Part shown: positions 32,301-44,800 of the stretch, piece by piece
Position numbering within the stretch: position 1 is the first letter of the stretch
How the letters are laid out: each line of letters starts with the position of its first letter
Origin: Isoperla grammatica
Lineage: Eukaryota; Arthropoda; Insecta; Plecoptera; Perlodidae
Length of the DNA stretch: 64,000 nucleotides
Assembly (NCBI GenBank): GCA_945910005.1
Contig: OX246739.1
Coordinates: 878,501-942,500, forward strand
Reading direction: 5' to 3'
Program-made: the position numbers and the translations under genes
The notes under the pieces: model-generated
Seen by the model: only the letters and a program-made list of their open reading frames with translations
Told to the model about the DNA's origin: nothing
Database searches by the model: none

Positions 32301-35300
32301 TTTACAAATGGTTCCGTTTTCAGCGTCCAAAACCCCCCAAAAAGTGGTCTGGTGAGATCGATAGGCGAGTGCTGTCCACAGATGAAGAAGATGACTCTAA
32401 AGCCGCCAGGAAGAGCACGGGCAAAAAAAAGAACACTACAACGAAGACGAAACTTAAGAAAGGCACTGACATCTGGGCTGAAGTGTTCTTGGAAGCTGAG
32501 GAGAAGTGGTTTAGTGTTGATGTGCTGAATAAGAAAGTGCACTGCCACGTTGATCTGCACGTGAGATGTTGCTATTTACTTTTCTTGTAGAACTTAACCT
32601 TGCAACAATTTTGTTTAGCTTTTGACAATAATAACTGTGTGACATCACTGTGTGACATCACATGTGTGACATCACTGTGTGACAGATCAGTGCACCAAAC
32701 TAGTTTCAACTGAAACCAGAAAAAGCAATATTTGTCTCTTGATCCAAAATTAACTTGCTATAAGACATAGCCCGATTATTATCATCATGTGTCATTAATA
32801 TTCACTGTAGATAGGTACCCTTGTTGTTATTTTGGTATTAATTTTGGTTAATATCAGACTGAAAACGGATTTTATTGTGGTTCAAACCAAAAACCCTAAC
32901 AGGTAAATAGTATATACTACAAGAAAATGGTCAATCAGGTGAATTGACACATTTTTTTTAGTTTACGTATTTTTCTTTTAGTTTGAACTTAACCAAAATA
33001 ATTGGCCTGAACTGAAAAACAAAGGGAAATATTCTATTTTCTATTTGTTTCAATTGCAATAACATGGTAGTACCGAAACTGCTTCTGAGAAACCATAAAC
33101 CCATACTGGTAGTGGGTAGGCCTAGAAATTGTATTACGCAAATTGTATTACTGCAAATCAGTTTCATTACTGAGTGGGTAGACTCTTAATGTGAAATTTT
33201 GTTTTGTTTATATATTTATTACGCTTCAGGTAGGTTCTACCGGCAAATCTAGGCCTATAAGAGTGGTATTTGCCAATTTTAATTTAATATGGATGGATTC
33301 TCTATGGATCCATAGAGATAGACCATAAAGCCATTATTAACATAATGTGTGCAACATCTGTCAACAGGCTAAAGCCACACGTCCAGTGCTGTACGTGGTT
33401 GCATTCAACTCTGACTTGGCACTCAAGGATGTGACACGACGATACGTTGTCAACTGGTTGACTATAAAGCAACGTGTGGATGAAGAGTGGTGGGAGAAGG
33501 CGCTGAAAGCGTTCCTTGGCAAACAAACTCCTCAAGATCGGGAAGAGGTACGTTTGTGTTGGCGTCGGATACGTTTACGTAGGCCTACTGTTCTTAATGT
33601 AAAACGAGCCTCCTTGCCAAGGTCAAACAAACCAGATTTTTATGCAAAAAATAATTTTTGTAAATTTTCTTTATAAAATTGGCCTTTTAGAAATTTCTAT
33701 TCCTTACAAAAAATCATTAATAGAATTTGTGCATTTAGTAAAAGTTAGCAAATTCAGAATAAATAATTTTTAACATTAGTGGGCCCATGCTAAATATGAA
33801 AATCACCCATAACACCTGCTAACTTGGTATGCCAAATTTACTATTCAACTACTGCTCGAACTGTTCTTGATTTGAATGGTTGTATGATCAATGAATGAAC
33901 TGTTTCTTTCAGGATGAGGAGCTCAGCAATCACATGCTCAACAACCCCCTACCCACAGTGATTGGAGAATACAAGAACCACCCACTGTACGTCCTGAAGC
34001 GACACCTGTTGAAGTTTGAGGCGATCTACCCCCCGGATACGCCGACCTTGGGGTTCGTCAGGGGTGAGGCCGTCTACCCGCGGGAATGCGTCCACAACCT
34101 TCACTCCAGAGAAGTCTGGGTCAAAGAAGCCAAGGTCGTCAGACTCGGGGAGCAGGCGTACAAGGTTGTCAAGGCCAGGCCAAAATACGACAGGGTGAGT
34201 ATTTGGTTTCACAGTGATCTAGTGCAGGATTGCTGCTGCCAAAAACTAGTTCAAATTCGGTTGGACAAAATGAAATATTAACACAAATCTGTTAAAATTA
34301 CGTAAAGAAATACAGTGGAGCATCAATTATACGTTTCGTACTTATACGTTTTTCGTATTTATACGTGATTTCCATATGGTCCTGGCCATTTCCCATAAGA
34401 ATCAATGTCAAAATAATTTAATTATACGTTATTTGGTTATACGTTATTTTCGGTTATACGCGACAGAAATTGTTGCCCCCAGACATCTTGGTAGCGATTA
34501 TACGCTAATTGGTTTTATTTGTCATCCGAAATCACTTCCTGGAAGAGCAAGCTTTATCTCGTTCGGGATATGCAGCTGTGTGAATGCGCGAGAATGGAAT
34601 GTTGTTATTGTCAAGCGGTCACCCCACCTCGCCCCCCTCCCCTCCTCCCTTTCGCTACCCTTGCTCACGTCCGGCTCTTGGCAGGTAGCCCAAGCCCTGA
34701 GGCATCGTATAGCGCCAGTCCCTCACCCCTCCCACCATACTACGTTTCATCAATTGTTTCATAGAGCGTCTGTCTGTCCATGCAGATTGTTCCAAGTTTG
34801 TTGGTGTTTTTAAATTGATACCACGTGTTCATAATGGCTTGTTTTGTCGATTTGTTGTTTTATTACTATCCTCTGATTTTATAGTTACATTTCACGTATT
34901 GATCTGATCGTTTCTTCAATTTGTTGATTTAAAATAATTATCCGGCCCCCGACCTTGAGAATGATTTAGATATCACTTTCGGTCGGGACTATTCGAAATA
35001 AAAACGACGATTTTCACGACGTAACATGTAAAATATATATTTAGGCCTAAGCACCATTTCACCCCCCCCCCCCCCGCTCCTACGTGCGCTAGAACACACC
35101 GTGAACAAAAATTTTTGTACTGCAGAAAGAGGAGACTGCCGAGAGTCACTATCTCCACTCATTACAAACGAAAACAAATGTAATTGCAGTTATACGTTTT
35201 TTGTACTTATACGTTTTTTTCGGTTTGGCCCTTGGAAAACGTATAATTGATGCTCCACTGTAGTGTAGTCAATATTTTTTTGGTCAATAAAAAATTGTAA

Positions 35301-36923
35301 TTTTTATCTTCTCAACATTTTTAACCTATTAAAAAACACATTTTCACAAGCAATTGACATTTGCACAACCCGCTTGCTACTTTTAAGCAGTTTCTAAATA
35401 TATTAAGTTCTACATTAAATATGTTTTGTTTTCCTTTTGATACGTCTAACCACTGTAACTATGTTGCATTTATAAGGCTGTGTTTAAATGATGTAGTCCC
35501 CTCTCTTCCGCCTGTACCAACTGTAGCCTACTCGCTACTTGTGAGCAAACGAGTATAAAACACGCTACTCTGTTCATCAGCTGTCGGGTAACATGATAAC
35601 TGACCAACCACTGGAGGTGTTTGGCTCCTGGCAACTCCAGGACTACGAACCACCTGTGGCTGAGAACGGCAAAGTGCCGAGGAACGAGTACGGGAACGTG
35701 GAGCTCTTCAAGCCGTGTATGCTGCCCAAGGGATGTGTCCACATTCCCAGTGAGTATTAAGTTTTATATTCAAAATATTTTATTTTCACCAGCTTTCCTT
35801 TCATACTGCACACAAATGGCCTAGTTTAGGATGGCCTGATATCTCAGTTTTAGAGAGATTGTCCGGTCGTTCCATTGTTTTGGGTTTTGTTGTTTGTCTC
35901 AGTGTCCCAAAAACAAAAAGTGGCGGTTGCGGCAGTAAAATGTCCAGGTCTTTTAGTAGGTCTTCTTTCCATTTATTTCCATTTTAGTCCTAGTTTATAC
36001 AAATTATTATTGAATAGTATTGATAACTAGGCCTAGGTCCTACTTATGAAAAGAATAATAACAACATCAATAATGAAAATATGGTTTGAACGATTAGGCC
36101 TAATTTAAAGTAACTGGGCCCAACACATTTCTTAATTTTAAAACTTATTTCCTAATATTTTATTTTCTAAAACTCATTCCATTTGGTTCTTTATTTAACT
36201 TAATTAATTGTCATTATAAAGTCAAATGAAAGCAAAATATCACCAAGAATCCCCACGGTACGTTTCTTTAAAGTTGTAGCCCACTATCCCACCAAACAAA
36301 TTATCTATTTTATGTATTGTATACCTGTGTATTATTCGGCAATTCCTTTCACAATTTTAAATGACAGCGTGTTTTAAACGTGTGTGTTGTGTGTTCTAGT
36401 TACCGGGCTGACTCGTGTGGCTCGTAAGCTGGGCATTGACTGTGCGCCCGCCATGGTCGGCTTCGACTATCACAGCGGGGGAAGTCACCCCACGTACGAT
36501 GGCTACGTTGTGTGCGAGGAGTTCAAGGACATTCTGCTCGACGCTTGGCATCAGGTGCGTTGCGTGTCTCGCGGAATTGTCTTCAATTATTTTACTTTCA
36601 ATCTTTCTTTCAGCTCTAAAATTCATCATGTGAGCCGTTAAATCGTATACTAGAAATATTAAATACATGCAGTAATGTGAAGCTTTCAGAATGAAGTTAT
36701 CTCCAAGGTTGAATGTCCTTATTTACAGGAAGCAGAAGAGTCGGCCAAACGCGCTGCAGATAAACAGGAGAAGCGTGTCTACGACAACTGGAAGCGGCTA
36801 ATCAAGGGCTTGTTGATTAGAGAACGGCTGAAGGAGCGATATTCCTTCGGGGAGGCTTCCACGTCCCGCGCTAAACCGACCAAGGCACCAGCCAAGAAAA
36901 CCGCTCGTGGCAAACGAAAGTAG
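29346..36923 (+). CDS. XPC: DNA damage recognition protein XPC/Rad4, seven exons
   Basis: Exons: 29346-31772, 32294(?)-32560, 33368-33547, 33913-34194, 35581-35749, 36400-36554 and 36729-36923 (TAG), about 1224 residues. The ATG sits in acaatgcct; no upstream ATG is in frame. The protein finds helix-distorting lesions and starts global nucleotide excision repair in the nucleus, bound to Rad23/centrin in known systems. The transglutaminase-fold starts near residue 369 ([36 protein letters not shown]). It is split by a ~300-residue Ser/Lys-rich insert and resumes at [19 protein letters not shown]1 is [23 protein letters not shown]2/3 run from [15 protein letters not shown] to [19 protein letters not shown]. 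The tail is basic. The start of exon 2 is uncertain: the stronger-looking acceptor at 32273 breaks the frame, while 32293 keeps it. The human protein is 940 residues, so this one has longer disordered parts. Confidence 0.93.
34313..35260. mobile_element. 948-bp pogo/Tigger-like MITE in XPC intron 4
   Basis: The perfect terminal inverted repeat is cagtggagcatcaattatac with its complement at the right end, flanked by TA on both sides (34311-34312 and 35261-35262). CAGT-starting termini and a TA target are typical of the pogo/Tigger branch of Tc1-mariner. Several ttatacgtt motifs repeat just inside both ends. No transposase is present; the open frames inside are short. Confidence 0.82.
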
Positions 36924-37165
36924 GCGTATTTAGATATCTGTGTGGTACTCACATGCCTGGTGTTTCGGGAGTGCCACGTTTGCTAGAAGTGTTCATCACA
37001 TCTCACCAAATGGTACAAACTTATCTTTAAGAATTAACATTTTAACAGAAATTGGAAAAGGGTCTGGGAAAAGTTTAAGGAAGGAAATGAAACAACTGGA
37101 ATGTGTTTGTGGCTGCTTGGACATTCATAGTAGAGATTTTAGAAACCACAAAATAATATGCAACA

Positions 37166-37171
37166 AATAAA
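37166..37171 (+). terminator. polyadenylation signal of XPC
   Basis: AATAAA 243 bp after the XPC stop, the first canonical signal downstream. Confidence 0.6.
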
Positions 37172-39186
37172 TATAAATTGACAAGTGCCCATCTAACACA
37201 TTCTAGTACTAGTTGTTTCATTCATGTTTACTTGCCCCAACCATTAACCAAATATCTAACCTAGTTGATAAAAACTGTCATAATCAAAAGGAATCTAACA
37301 GCAATCTAAATAATTCTCATTTTGTATTATGTTTATTGTTCATACTTTATAGTGTTGCTTGATTGAGCGAATCTTTGCTATTTTATGTGCAAGCTCATTA
37401 TACTTCAAACCACCTATGTTTATGACAATTCATTCTCTGTGTTGTCATCATCGTGCTCATTACTCATCTCAATCAATGTTGGGTCTAGTTACATTTCCAA
37501 TATCTGTTGCTCAGTCGCACCGTCTAGCTAATATTACACACTAATTTGATTAGGTAACACTGGTACGAATTTAAATTGTAGCATACTACGTCTACTATAA
37601 TATTCGAATTTCGAAATACTGTCTACCTCACATTTTAGTTATGAACTCACTAATCACTATAGGTACTGTAAATTAAATTCTTTGTTTTATAGCGTACCAT
37701 ATAGTACGCTTAATCCTCCTACATAAATTTCCAAACCTTGTTAACAATTTTTTTGAAATAATTTTGTATGTGCTTTTAATGAAGACAGGAACAAACATGT
37801 TTTAGTATTAAATTACAGTTTGATATTACATATATTCTACTTTTAGTTAAAAGTTTATAACATCATAACTCTTTAACGTCATTATTCTATGTAGCCTATT
37901 ACCGCTAGTATGAGTGACAGAGAAAACATCACTCACGGCAATTAGTTTGGCAGTTGAAACTTATTGTTATTGCCTGGTAGCATTAGACACAGTTGTTTTT
38001 CCAGACAATTGGGCTTGCTTAGTGTTTTGTTTAATCATTGTTTCTATAGCTTAAGTAGATGATCCGATGGCTAATTATTTCTTTGAATATAGGTGGCTTT
38101 TCTTCAGCACAGGTTTTTACTTAGGCTACTACCTGTTCATAATTAAGACTACAATTTACTTCCCAGTATTTCAACTTTTTAGGTTGTGTTGATTCTATGT
38201 GACCTTTGTAAGTCTGAAGTATGATTTTTCCCTTAGTATGTGCTATAGTTGTTTACTACCGGTAGGCCTACTTGTTTTATTTGTATTGTATTCACTTATT
38301 ATACCAATTGTTACGTAAATGCATGTTGTAGGTCTACTATGGCAATTCAGTACGAATAAACATACTTTCCTATACTTTGTATTGACTTTATTGCACATTA
38401 CTCGTACCAACCGTAATTTATTTCCACGTAATGACTTTCTTCCAACAAGCAATCACTTGAATATTACAGTTGATCAGTTGATCCGTGTTCTGGTTTGAAC
38501 CAGGTCTCAATTATTTCCTCTTTTCGACCAGTATTTTTATTTGTTTGTGCATACATATTCATTACAGCCCATATCCTGAATGGGTCTCATCTTTCCCCTG
38601 TATAATTCTGTGGATTGGTTTGAAATGGGTCCCATTGCCCCTTCTTTTTGTCCAGTCTTCATTTTGACATAAAAGCAGAAAATGCTTAAAAAGCTACAAT
38701 CAAGTGGGAGAGCCGACCTGCATTCGATTCTCAGCTGAGCCAGTTTTTAGTATAATCTACAATGCAAGGGTGTAAATGCATTCCAGCTTACAAAATTTTC
38801 ACTTTCCTTTTCAGTTTGATCCTACATAGAAGATGCATATTCTGATCATGTGTAGGTATTCAAAATGTGTGCAGTAGTAGTTGAAATTGAACAAAATGTC
38901 AAAACAACTTAATTTAAATTTAGGTTATGAAAGTAGGTGCCAATCGGCTGGAATGGTATATAATGTGAGGAAAGGATCCAACAGCTTACCTTTGTGTAAG
39001 ATGACGGATTATCGAGTTTGAAGTACACATAAAACATAATACAAATAGGTATAACAAGACTTTTCAACCTAGGTCTTGTTCACTCGAGAGAAGAATGGCT
39101 ACTGCAACAGGTATTTGCTGCAACTACTCTAGTCAACTAAAATAAACTAGACTAATAAATATATATATACAATATTTACAAGGCGC
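37172..39186. other. AT-rich intergenic region, no gene seen
   Basis: Two kilobases of AT-rich sequence between the XPC 3' end and the Penelope-like remnant. A B-box-like stretch (gcattcgattctcagc near 38723) may be a SINE relic. One TAGGCCTA at about 38264. Nothing else recognised. Confidence 0.5.
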
Positions 39187-40200
39187 TGTTGGGGGGTGTG
39201 GTGGCAGGGAGGTGAGAGGGGGAGAGGGCTGTCACTACAGATGTTTAGGTTGGGAGCCAACCTAGATTTGGTGATCCACTGGTGGGCCAATTCCCTGGCT
39301 GGGAGTGATTTTATTACTCTGGTGTTGTAACATCCATTGAAGGCCAGGTTATGGGATGCTGCATGTTGAGCCACCGGTTTGTCCATGGTCAGGTTTTTAG
39401 TGTCTTGCCTGTGCCCGTTGTCATCCTTGACGTAAGGGAGTTCTTAGTTAGGCCAACATATTCGGCAGGGCAGTGGTTGCACTTCAGTTGGTAGACTACA
39501 TTGGTGGTTTGGCAGGTGTTGTGTTGCCTGATTGGGTATGTCTTGCCGGTGGCCTAGGCACTGAACGTGGTGGAAAGTTGGTGAATTTGGCACGTCAAGC
39601 AACCGTTACCTCCTTGGAATGGGTAGGAACCTGCTGGTTCATTTTCTGGAGCGTCCCTAATGCGGCAGTCTCTCCTGACCACTAGGTCCGCAATGTTCGG
39701 GGGGCATCTGAAGGCTACTCTTGGCAAGGATTTGACTAGATCAATTGGGTCTTAGTGGAGGATGTTTAAATGTGAAGGCCACTCTTCATGATGCCATTGA
39801 GTGCCTGTAGTCCTGGGTGCCACTGTGTGACTAGAGGTATAACATCATTGGGCGGCGGGATGGTCTGCCTCGCTGGTCTATTGATGCGTTGTTGGACGGT
39901 GGTCTTGTCGTTGCCTCGAGCCACAAAGGCGTTGGTAATGCGTTCGCAATACTTGGCAAGATCATTACCATCTGAGCAGATAGGTTGGCCTCTCACTGCT
40001 AGGGAGTGACACGACGTCACCCTTGCGACGTGCAAGGGTGACGATTCCCAAGTGAAGCGTAACACACTGGCATTGTTGAGGTTCGTGAGGAAGACGTCTA
40101 GTAGTGCTTGGCCGTGGGGCCATACCATAAAGATGTCATCAATAAAACGGATGAAACACAAGGGCAGATGGTCACGGGTTGCTAGGAACTTCCTTTATAT
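39187..40200 (-). mobile_element. decayed Penelope-like retroelement (RT to GIY-YIG end)
   Basis: Minus-strand frames, broken by stops and shifts, read in order: CFIRFIDDIFMVWPHGQALL (reverse-transcriptase motif with the DD pair), HPGLQALNGIMKSGLHI, then FRCPPNIADLVVR, GGNGCLTCQ, and VVYQLKCNHCPAEYVGLTKN followed by SLTSRM (a GIY-YIG-like segment). It ends with DKPVAQHAASHNLAFNGC. Reverse transcriptase followed by a GIY-YIG endonuclease is the layout of Penelope-like elements. The element is dead: several frame changes occur within 1 kb and the 5' part is missing. Confidence 0.7.
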
Positions 40201-41887
40201 CTATTCATTTCAGGGATAGGAAGAAGGAATGCATTTTTTGTTGGTCTTTGAATGAAAAGCAAATTCTCTTTTTGGTTGCTTTTTATTGAGTTTTTCACTT
40301 TATTTTTCTTAAAATATATTACATACTAGACAAAAATAATCAGGTCGTTAACAATGATAATGATAACAAATGCAAGAAGCAATGAACGTTTTGACATAAA
40401 CGCATGAAGCCTTAAGAGTGTAAAGCTTTAGAGGCTACTAGCAATTATACACATTATATTCCAGCCACAAGGTTATGTCTACGATCTAAAGTGAACGAAT
40501 AAGAATGCATGATGATTCCAGGCCTAGACTTGCAAGGCTGGTCGTTCGAATACGGACAAAGAAACAAAGTGACATATATATTACAAAACACCGCTAGGCT
40601 CATCATACCGGGTTCATGTTCCTACTTTCTGAATGTTAAGCAATGACTCCACACTCTTGTTGGAGCTATCCCAGCCTCTGACAATATATTTACACAAGAT
40701 TGTATTTAGTCTGCATTGTGATGGCTTAAAAGTTCTATTGGATAGTGCTCGAAGATAATTTAATTATTGATTAGTATTTGTTTCAAATCCACAACATAGC
40801 CATTAATCATATACATAATTACAATATATTTCACACAGCATTTACGTTTTTTGCTAAATTATTGTAGACATGTCAGAATCCAATGGTTATGTTTTATTTA
40901 CCATGAGATAGTTTGGTGTCCCACTCATAGTGAATGTATGCTCAAACGTACTCATCTACATTCTAAATTAAAAATATGTATTTATCTTTTTTACAAGGAT
41001 ATGAGCAAAGCATATTGTATACTTCCACAAACACCAGTATGCAAACTCACCCTTCATTACATAATAGATCGCTTTCTACTCATTAAAACACAGAGCAATG
41101 AATCCCATGTAAATGAAGTTCCTACTTCCATATCGTGATACGCAACAGGAAGGCTAAATAGCTCATCACCTTACTCTTGTAACACTCGCATCAAAACATG
41201 TGCAACACACGTGACGCTCATGTAAGAGCCACGTCTATCTCGCGGTAGCTCTTACCTACAAGAGTTAAGGCCCTGTTTTTGGGTAAACGAGTATAGAAGA
41301 TAAGACACAATTCAGGTGGAACTTATAGAATCTGTATTTAAATGAAAAAAAAAACTATTGCCAAAGTGGTACAGGTTGACAACTGCAAAATGGTATTTGT
41401 GCATTTATATAAATAAAACTATAACAGAAGCCTTGAACAAGCAAAATATTTAGCCCTTAGAATCGCAGATTTCTCTAAGGACCGTTCTATAGTTGTCGCT
41501 AAACAAGAAGAGTCAGTGTATTCGGAAGTAGTAAACATTCTATCTTTCTTTTATTTTTTATTTTCTTACAAAAATCATTATCATCTTCTATCTTAAGTAC
41601 GTTCTGTTTTTATTATGTCGAATCCGCCTTATTGGAGGACATTCAATCCTGCAGCGGTCCGAGCTTTTGCTTGAATTTAAATCACCGTTCCATTTGCTTG
41701 AGGTTGTTACCACATGTACATTGATTACAGTAATTGTTTTCCGCGTACATGTCGAGCCTCGGTTCAAATGATATGAGTGAGTTTTGTTCATAACGAGCTC
41801 GTGCACCGCAAGCCGCGTTTCATACGCCACTTGGCTCGACTTGTTTGGCAACAACTATTGCCGCCACGCACGCACCCTCGGACATGT
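40201..41887. other. AT-rich region including the 3' untranslated end of the Mlp84B-type gene
   Basis: No coding signal. The part next to 41888 should hold the 3' untranslated region of the minus-strand LIM gene; minus-strand AATAAA-type signals occur near 41545-41615, without a clear favourite. Confidence 0.45.
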
Positions 41888-44800
41888 CTATGTCATGGTC
41901 AGGGTTCCAGCCCCCATACCGTAGCCCACACCCTTGGGGCCGAAGTTCCGTCCGTAACAGCTGCGGCAGTAGATGTCTCCGTTGGGTCCGTCGTTGAGGT
42001 TAGTCGAGTCGAGGGACTTGCGGCAATCTCCGCAGCTGAAGCATCGTCTGTGCCAGATGCGGCTCTTGGAGATCATCTGCTCAGCTGCGTAGACGGGGTA
42101 GCCGCACCTTGGACATCCCTTGCCCTCGGTGGCCTTCATCCCTGTCTGGGGGGTGTCGGAGCTGCAACAATATCATGTTTACTGTGATGAGGAGTATGAC
42201 AACAGCAATAAACATACAATCTTTGGACGTAACAAAAAGTGCCATGATGCCTAATCTCCTACCAATCCCTCCCTTGTTACACAAACATATTATTATTATT
42301 TATTAATTATAGTTATAAGTTGTATAAGCAAAACTGCTGCATAGAAGACACCATTTGGTCCATACTTGTAGAGCTGCGTTGCTTTTAATGTATTTTGGTC
42401 ACTAGTCAGCAGTCACTTGTCTATGACGCACGCATCAGTCTAGTTATTTCAGGACAAACATAGCATCCGTTTGCTAGGTCTACGTGCAATGGGGTAAAAG
42501 AAGATATTATTTCGTTATCACGCTGTGTGTTTAGAAACTAAACATGGGTAAGCCCTACTCTTAACAAACCCTAACAACATGTGTACTCACTAAGCATTGG
42601 TATTCTCTCCATGGCAAGACACCAGCGTGGGTAATACAACCCTAACAACATGTATACTCACTAAGCATTGGTATTCTCTCCATGGCAAGACACCAGCGTG
42701 GGGGCGTGGCCGTAGCCGAATCCTTTAGGGCCGAAGTTCTTGCCGTAGCAAGCTTTGCAGTAGACTTCCTTGTCTGGTCCGTCGCAAGCCACCATGGAGT
42801 CGAGTGGCCGATGACATTGGCAGCAGTTGAAGCACTTCTTGTGCCACATCTAAATCAAAACAACACATTCGGTCAATAAGTCATGAAATGAATAACAGGA
42901 TTACAAACAATACGAATAAATAATTTAACATTAACATATTAACTAACGTAAACTTGGAACGCATACAAACATAAAGGTTGTGACCGTAAACAAATTCTAA
43001 TAGCGTCAACCACATTACTGATTAGGTCACAACACTAGTGTTACAGGTGCGCGTGATACTGCACTAAATTATAAGTTAGTCCTGCATCTGTATCATCCTG
43101 GACATTGTGTATGTGTCCATTCACAAGACTACAAATACTCGTAATTACATTTAGGCTTGTTTTTTCTAAAGAATTTCACACTGTAATCTATTATATTTTT
43201 CTTTTAAACATATCTATATAGCTTACAATATATTGTTTTATAAATTAATTAAATACAAAAGTATTTCACTAGCACTGCAGCAGAGTTGATTGAAGGAAAC
43301 AGTATTTTGTGCCACGTTTCGCCTCTGACCAGTAAACCAAACTACCCGGCACCTCCACCATCTGCCCAACATTACGAAGAAAGAGATTCTCCTGACTTAA
43401 GATCTCTCACTCTTAACTGTTCTCAAGCCGACTTCAGATCCTTCTCTACCACCCCTGTCATGCACTCTGTTTCAACGGAAACCAACACATTCATGTCGTC
43501 CTTTCATGCAGCGGTTGTGATATGAACACGCCTCGCTATAGCCACGCCCAATGTTTTGGGGGTTTTCAGAATTCCAGTCCAAGATAGTAAATTATCCTTT
43601 ATGTTCTTGTTTAGAGTAAATGTCAGGACGTATACGTATATATGTTATCAAGTTGGTTCTAGGGCTCGGCTGTGGACATCGTTAGGGGTAGTTAGGTAGG
43701 GCTGATGTACTGACCGTTCCCTTAGCCAGCTGCTGCTCCGCGGCGAACACGGCCCCCCCACATCTTGGGCACCCCTGTCCAGCGGCGGCCTTGATGGAGG
43801 TCGTGTCCGGGTTGTAGAAGGGGCGGGACTGAGAGATCTCTTCCTCGCTGCAGAGTGAAATAACGTCATGGTTAACACATTTACACATGAATCGGGCTAA
43901 CTAGGTTGCCGAGGAAAATCTCCTACTTATAACCTTGTAAATCTATAAACAAAAATAATGAATCACTATTATGATTTAAGTTCCTGATTTATAAAATTGC
44001 AGTTTGATTTCGTCTAAAAATTCCTGTTGTGTGATTTGCCATTGTTTTCTATCTTTGCCATATTTTGAAATTATTTTCTAAAAGACCTACTATATTTCCC
44101 CCTACATTGGATATGTTTTAAAATTAAATATTAATATCCGTGAACTATGCTGCTATGGAGGACGTCGAGGTGACCTTGAAGGGTTGAAGGGGGGGGGGGA
44201 GGGGGGGTTACTTACGTTAGCCCGTCTGTCTGTAGGAAGCCGGACCCGCAGGCGAAGCCGTATCCGTGAGGCCCCCACTTCTTGCCGTAGCAGGTCTTGC
44301 AGTAGACTTCACCGTCCGGCCCATCGCAAGCCAAGATGGAGTCTAGCGTCTTGGTGCAGTCTCGGCACTTGAAGCACTTGCGATGCCACTCCTGCACACA
44401 TAACACATTCTCCATGTAGCTCATACACAACACAACAAGAGATATCATCGCAAGCCAGATGGAGTCCAACGTCTTGGTACAGTCTCGGCACTTGAAGCAC
44501 TTGCGATGCCACTCCTGCACACATAACACATTCTCCATGTAGCTCATATACAACACAACAAGAGATATCATCGCAAGCCAGATGGAGTCCAACGTCTTGG
44601 TACAGTCTCGGCACTTGAAGCACTTGCGATGCCACTCCTGCACACATAACACATTCTCGATGTAGCTCATACACAACACAACAAGAGATATTACTATATA
44701 CTTTTATTATTAATTATTACTGTAAAAAGTTACTTTTATTGGAAATAGTTTTTTGTGTGGTACCCAAGGAGCTAATCAAAAATAATACCGCATTGGTGCA

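Noticed and set aside
44212..44679. 155-codon frame as a separate multi-LIM gene
   Set aside because: It is the LIM3 exon plus two partial duplicates with intron sequence between; the segments lack complete LIM domains.
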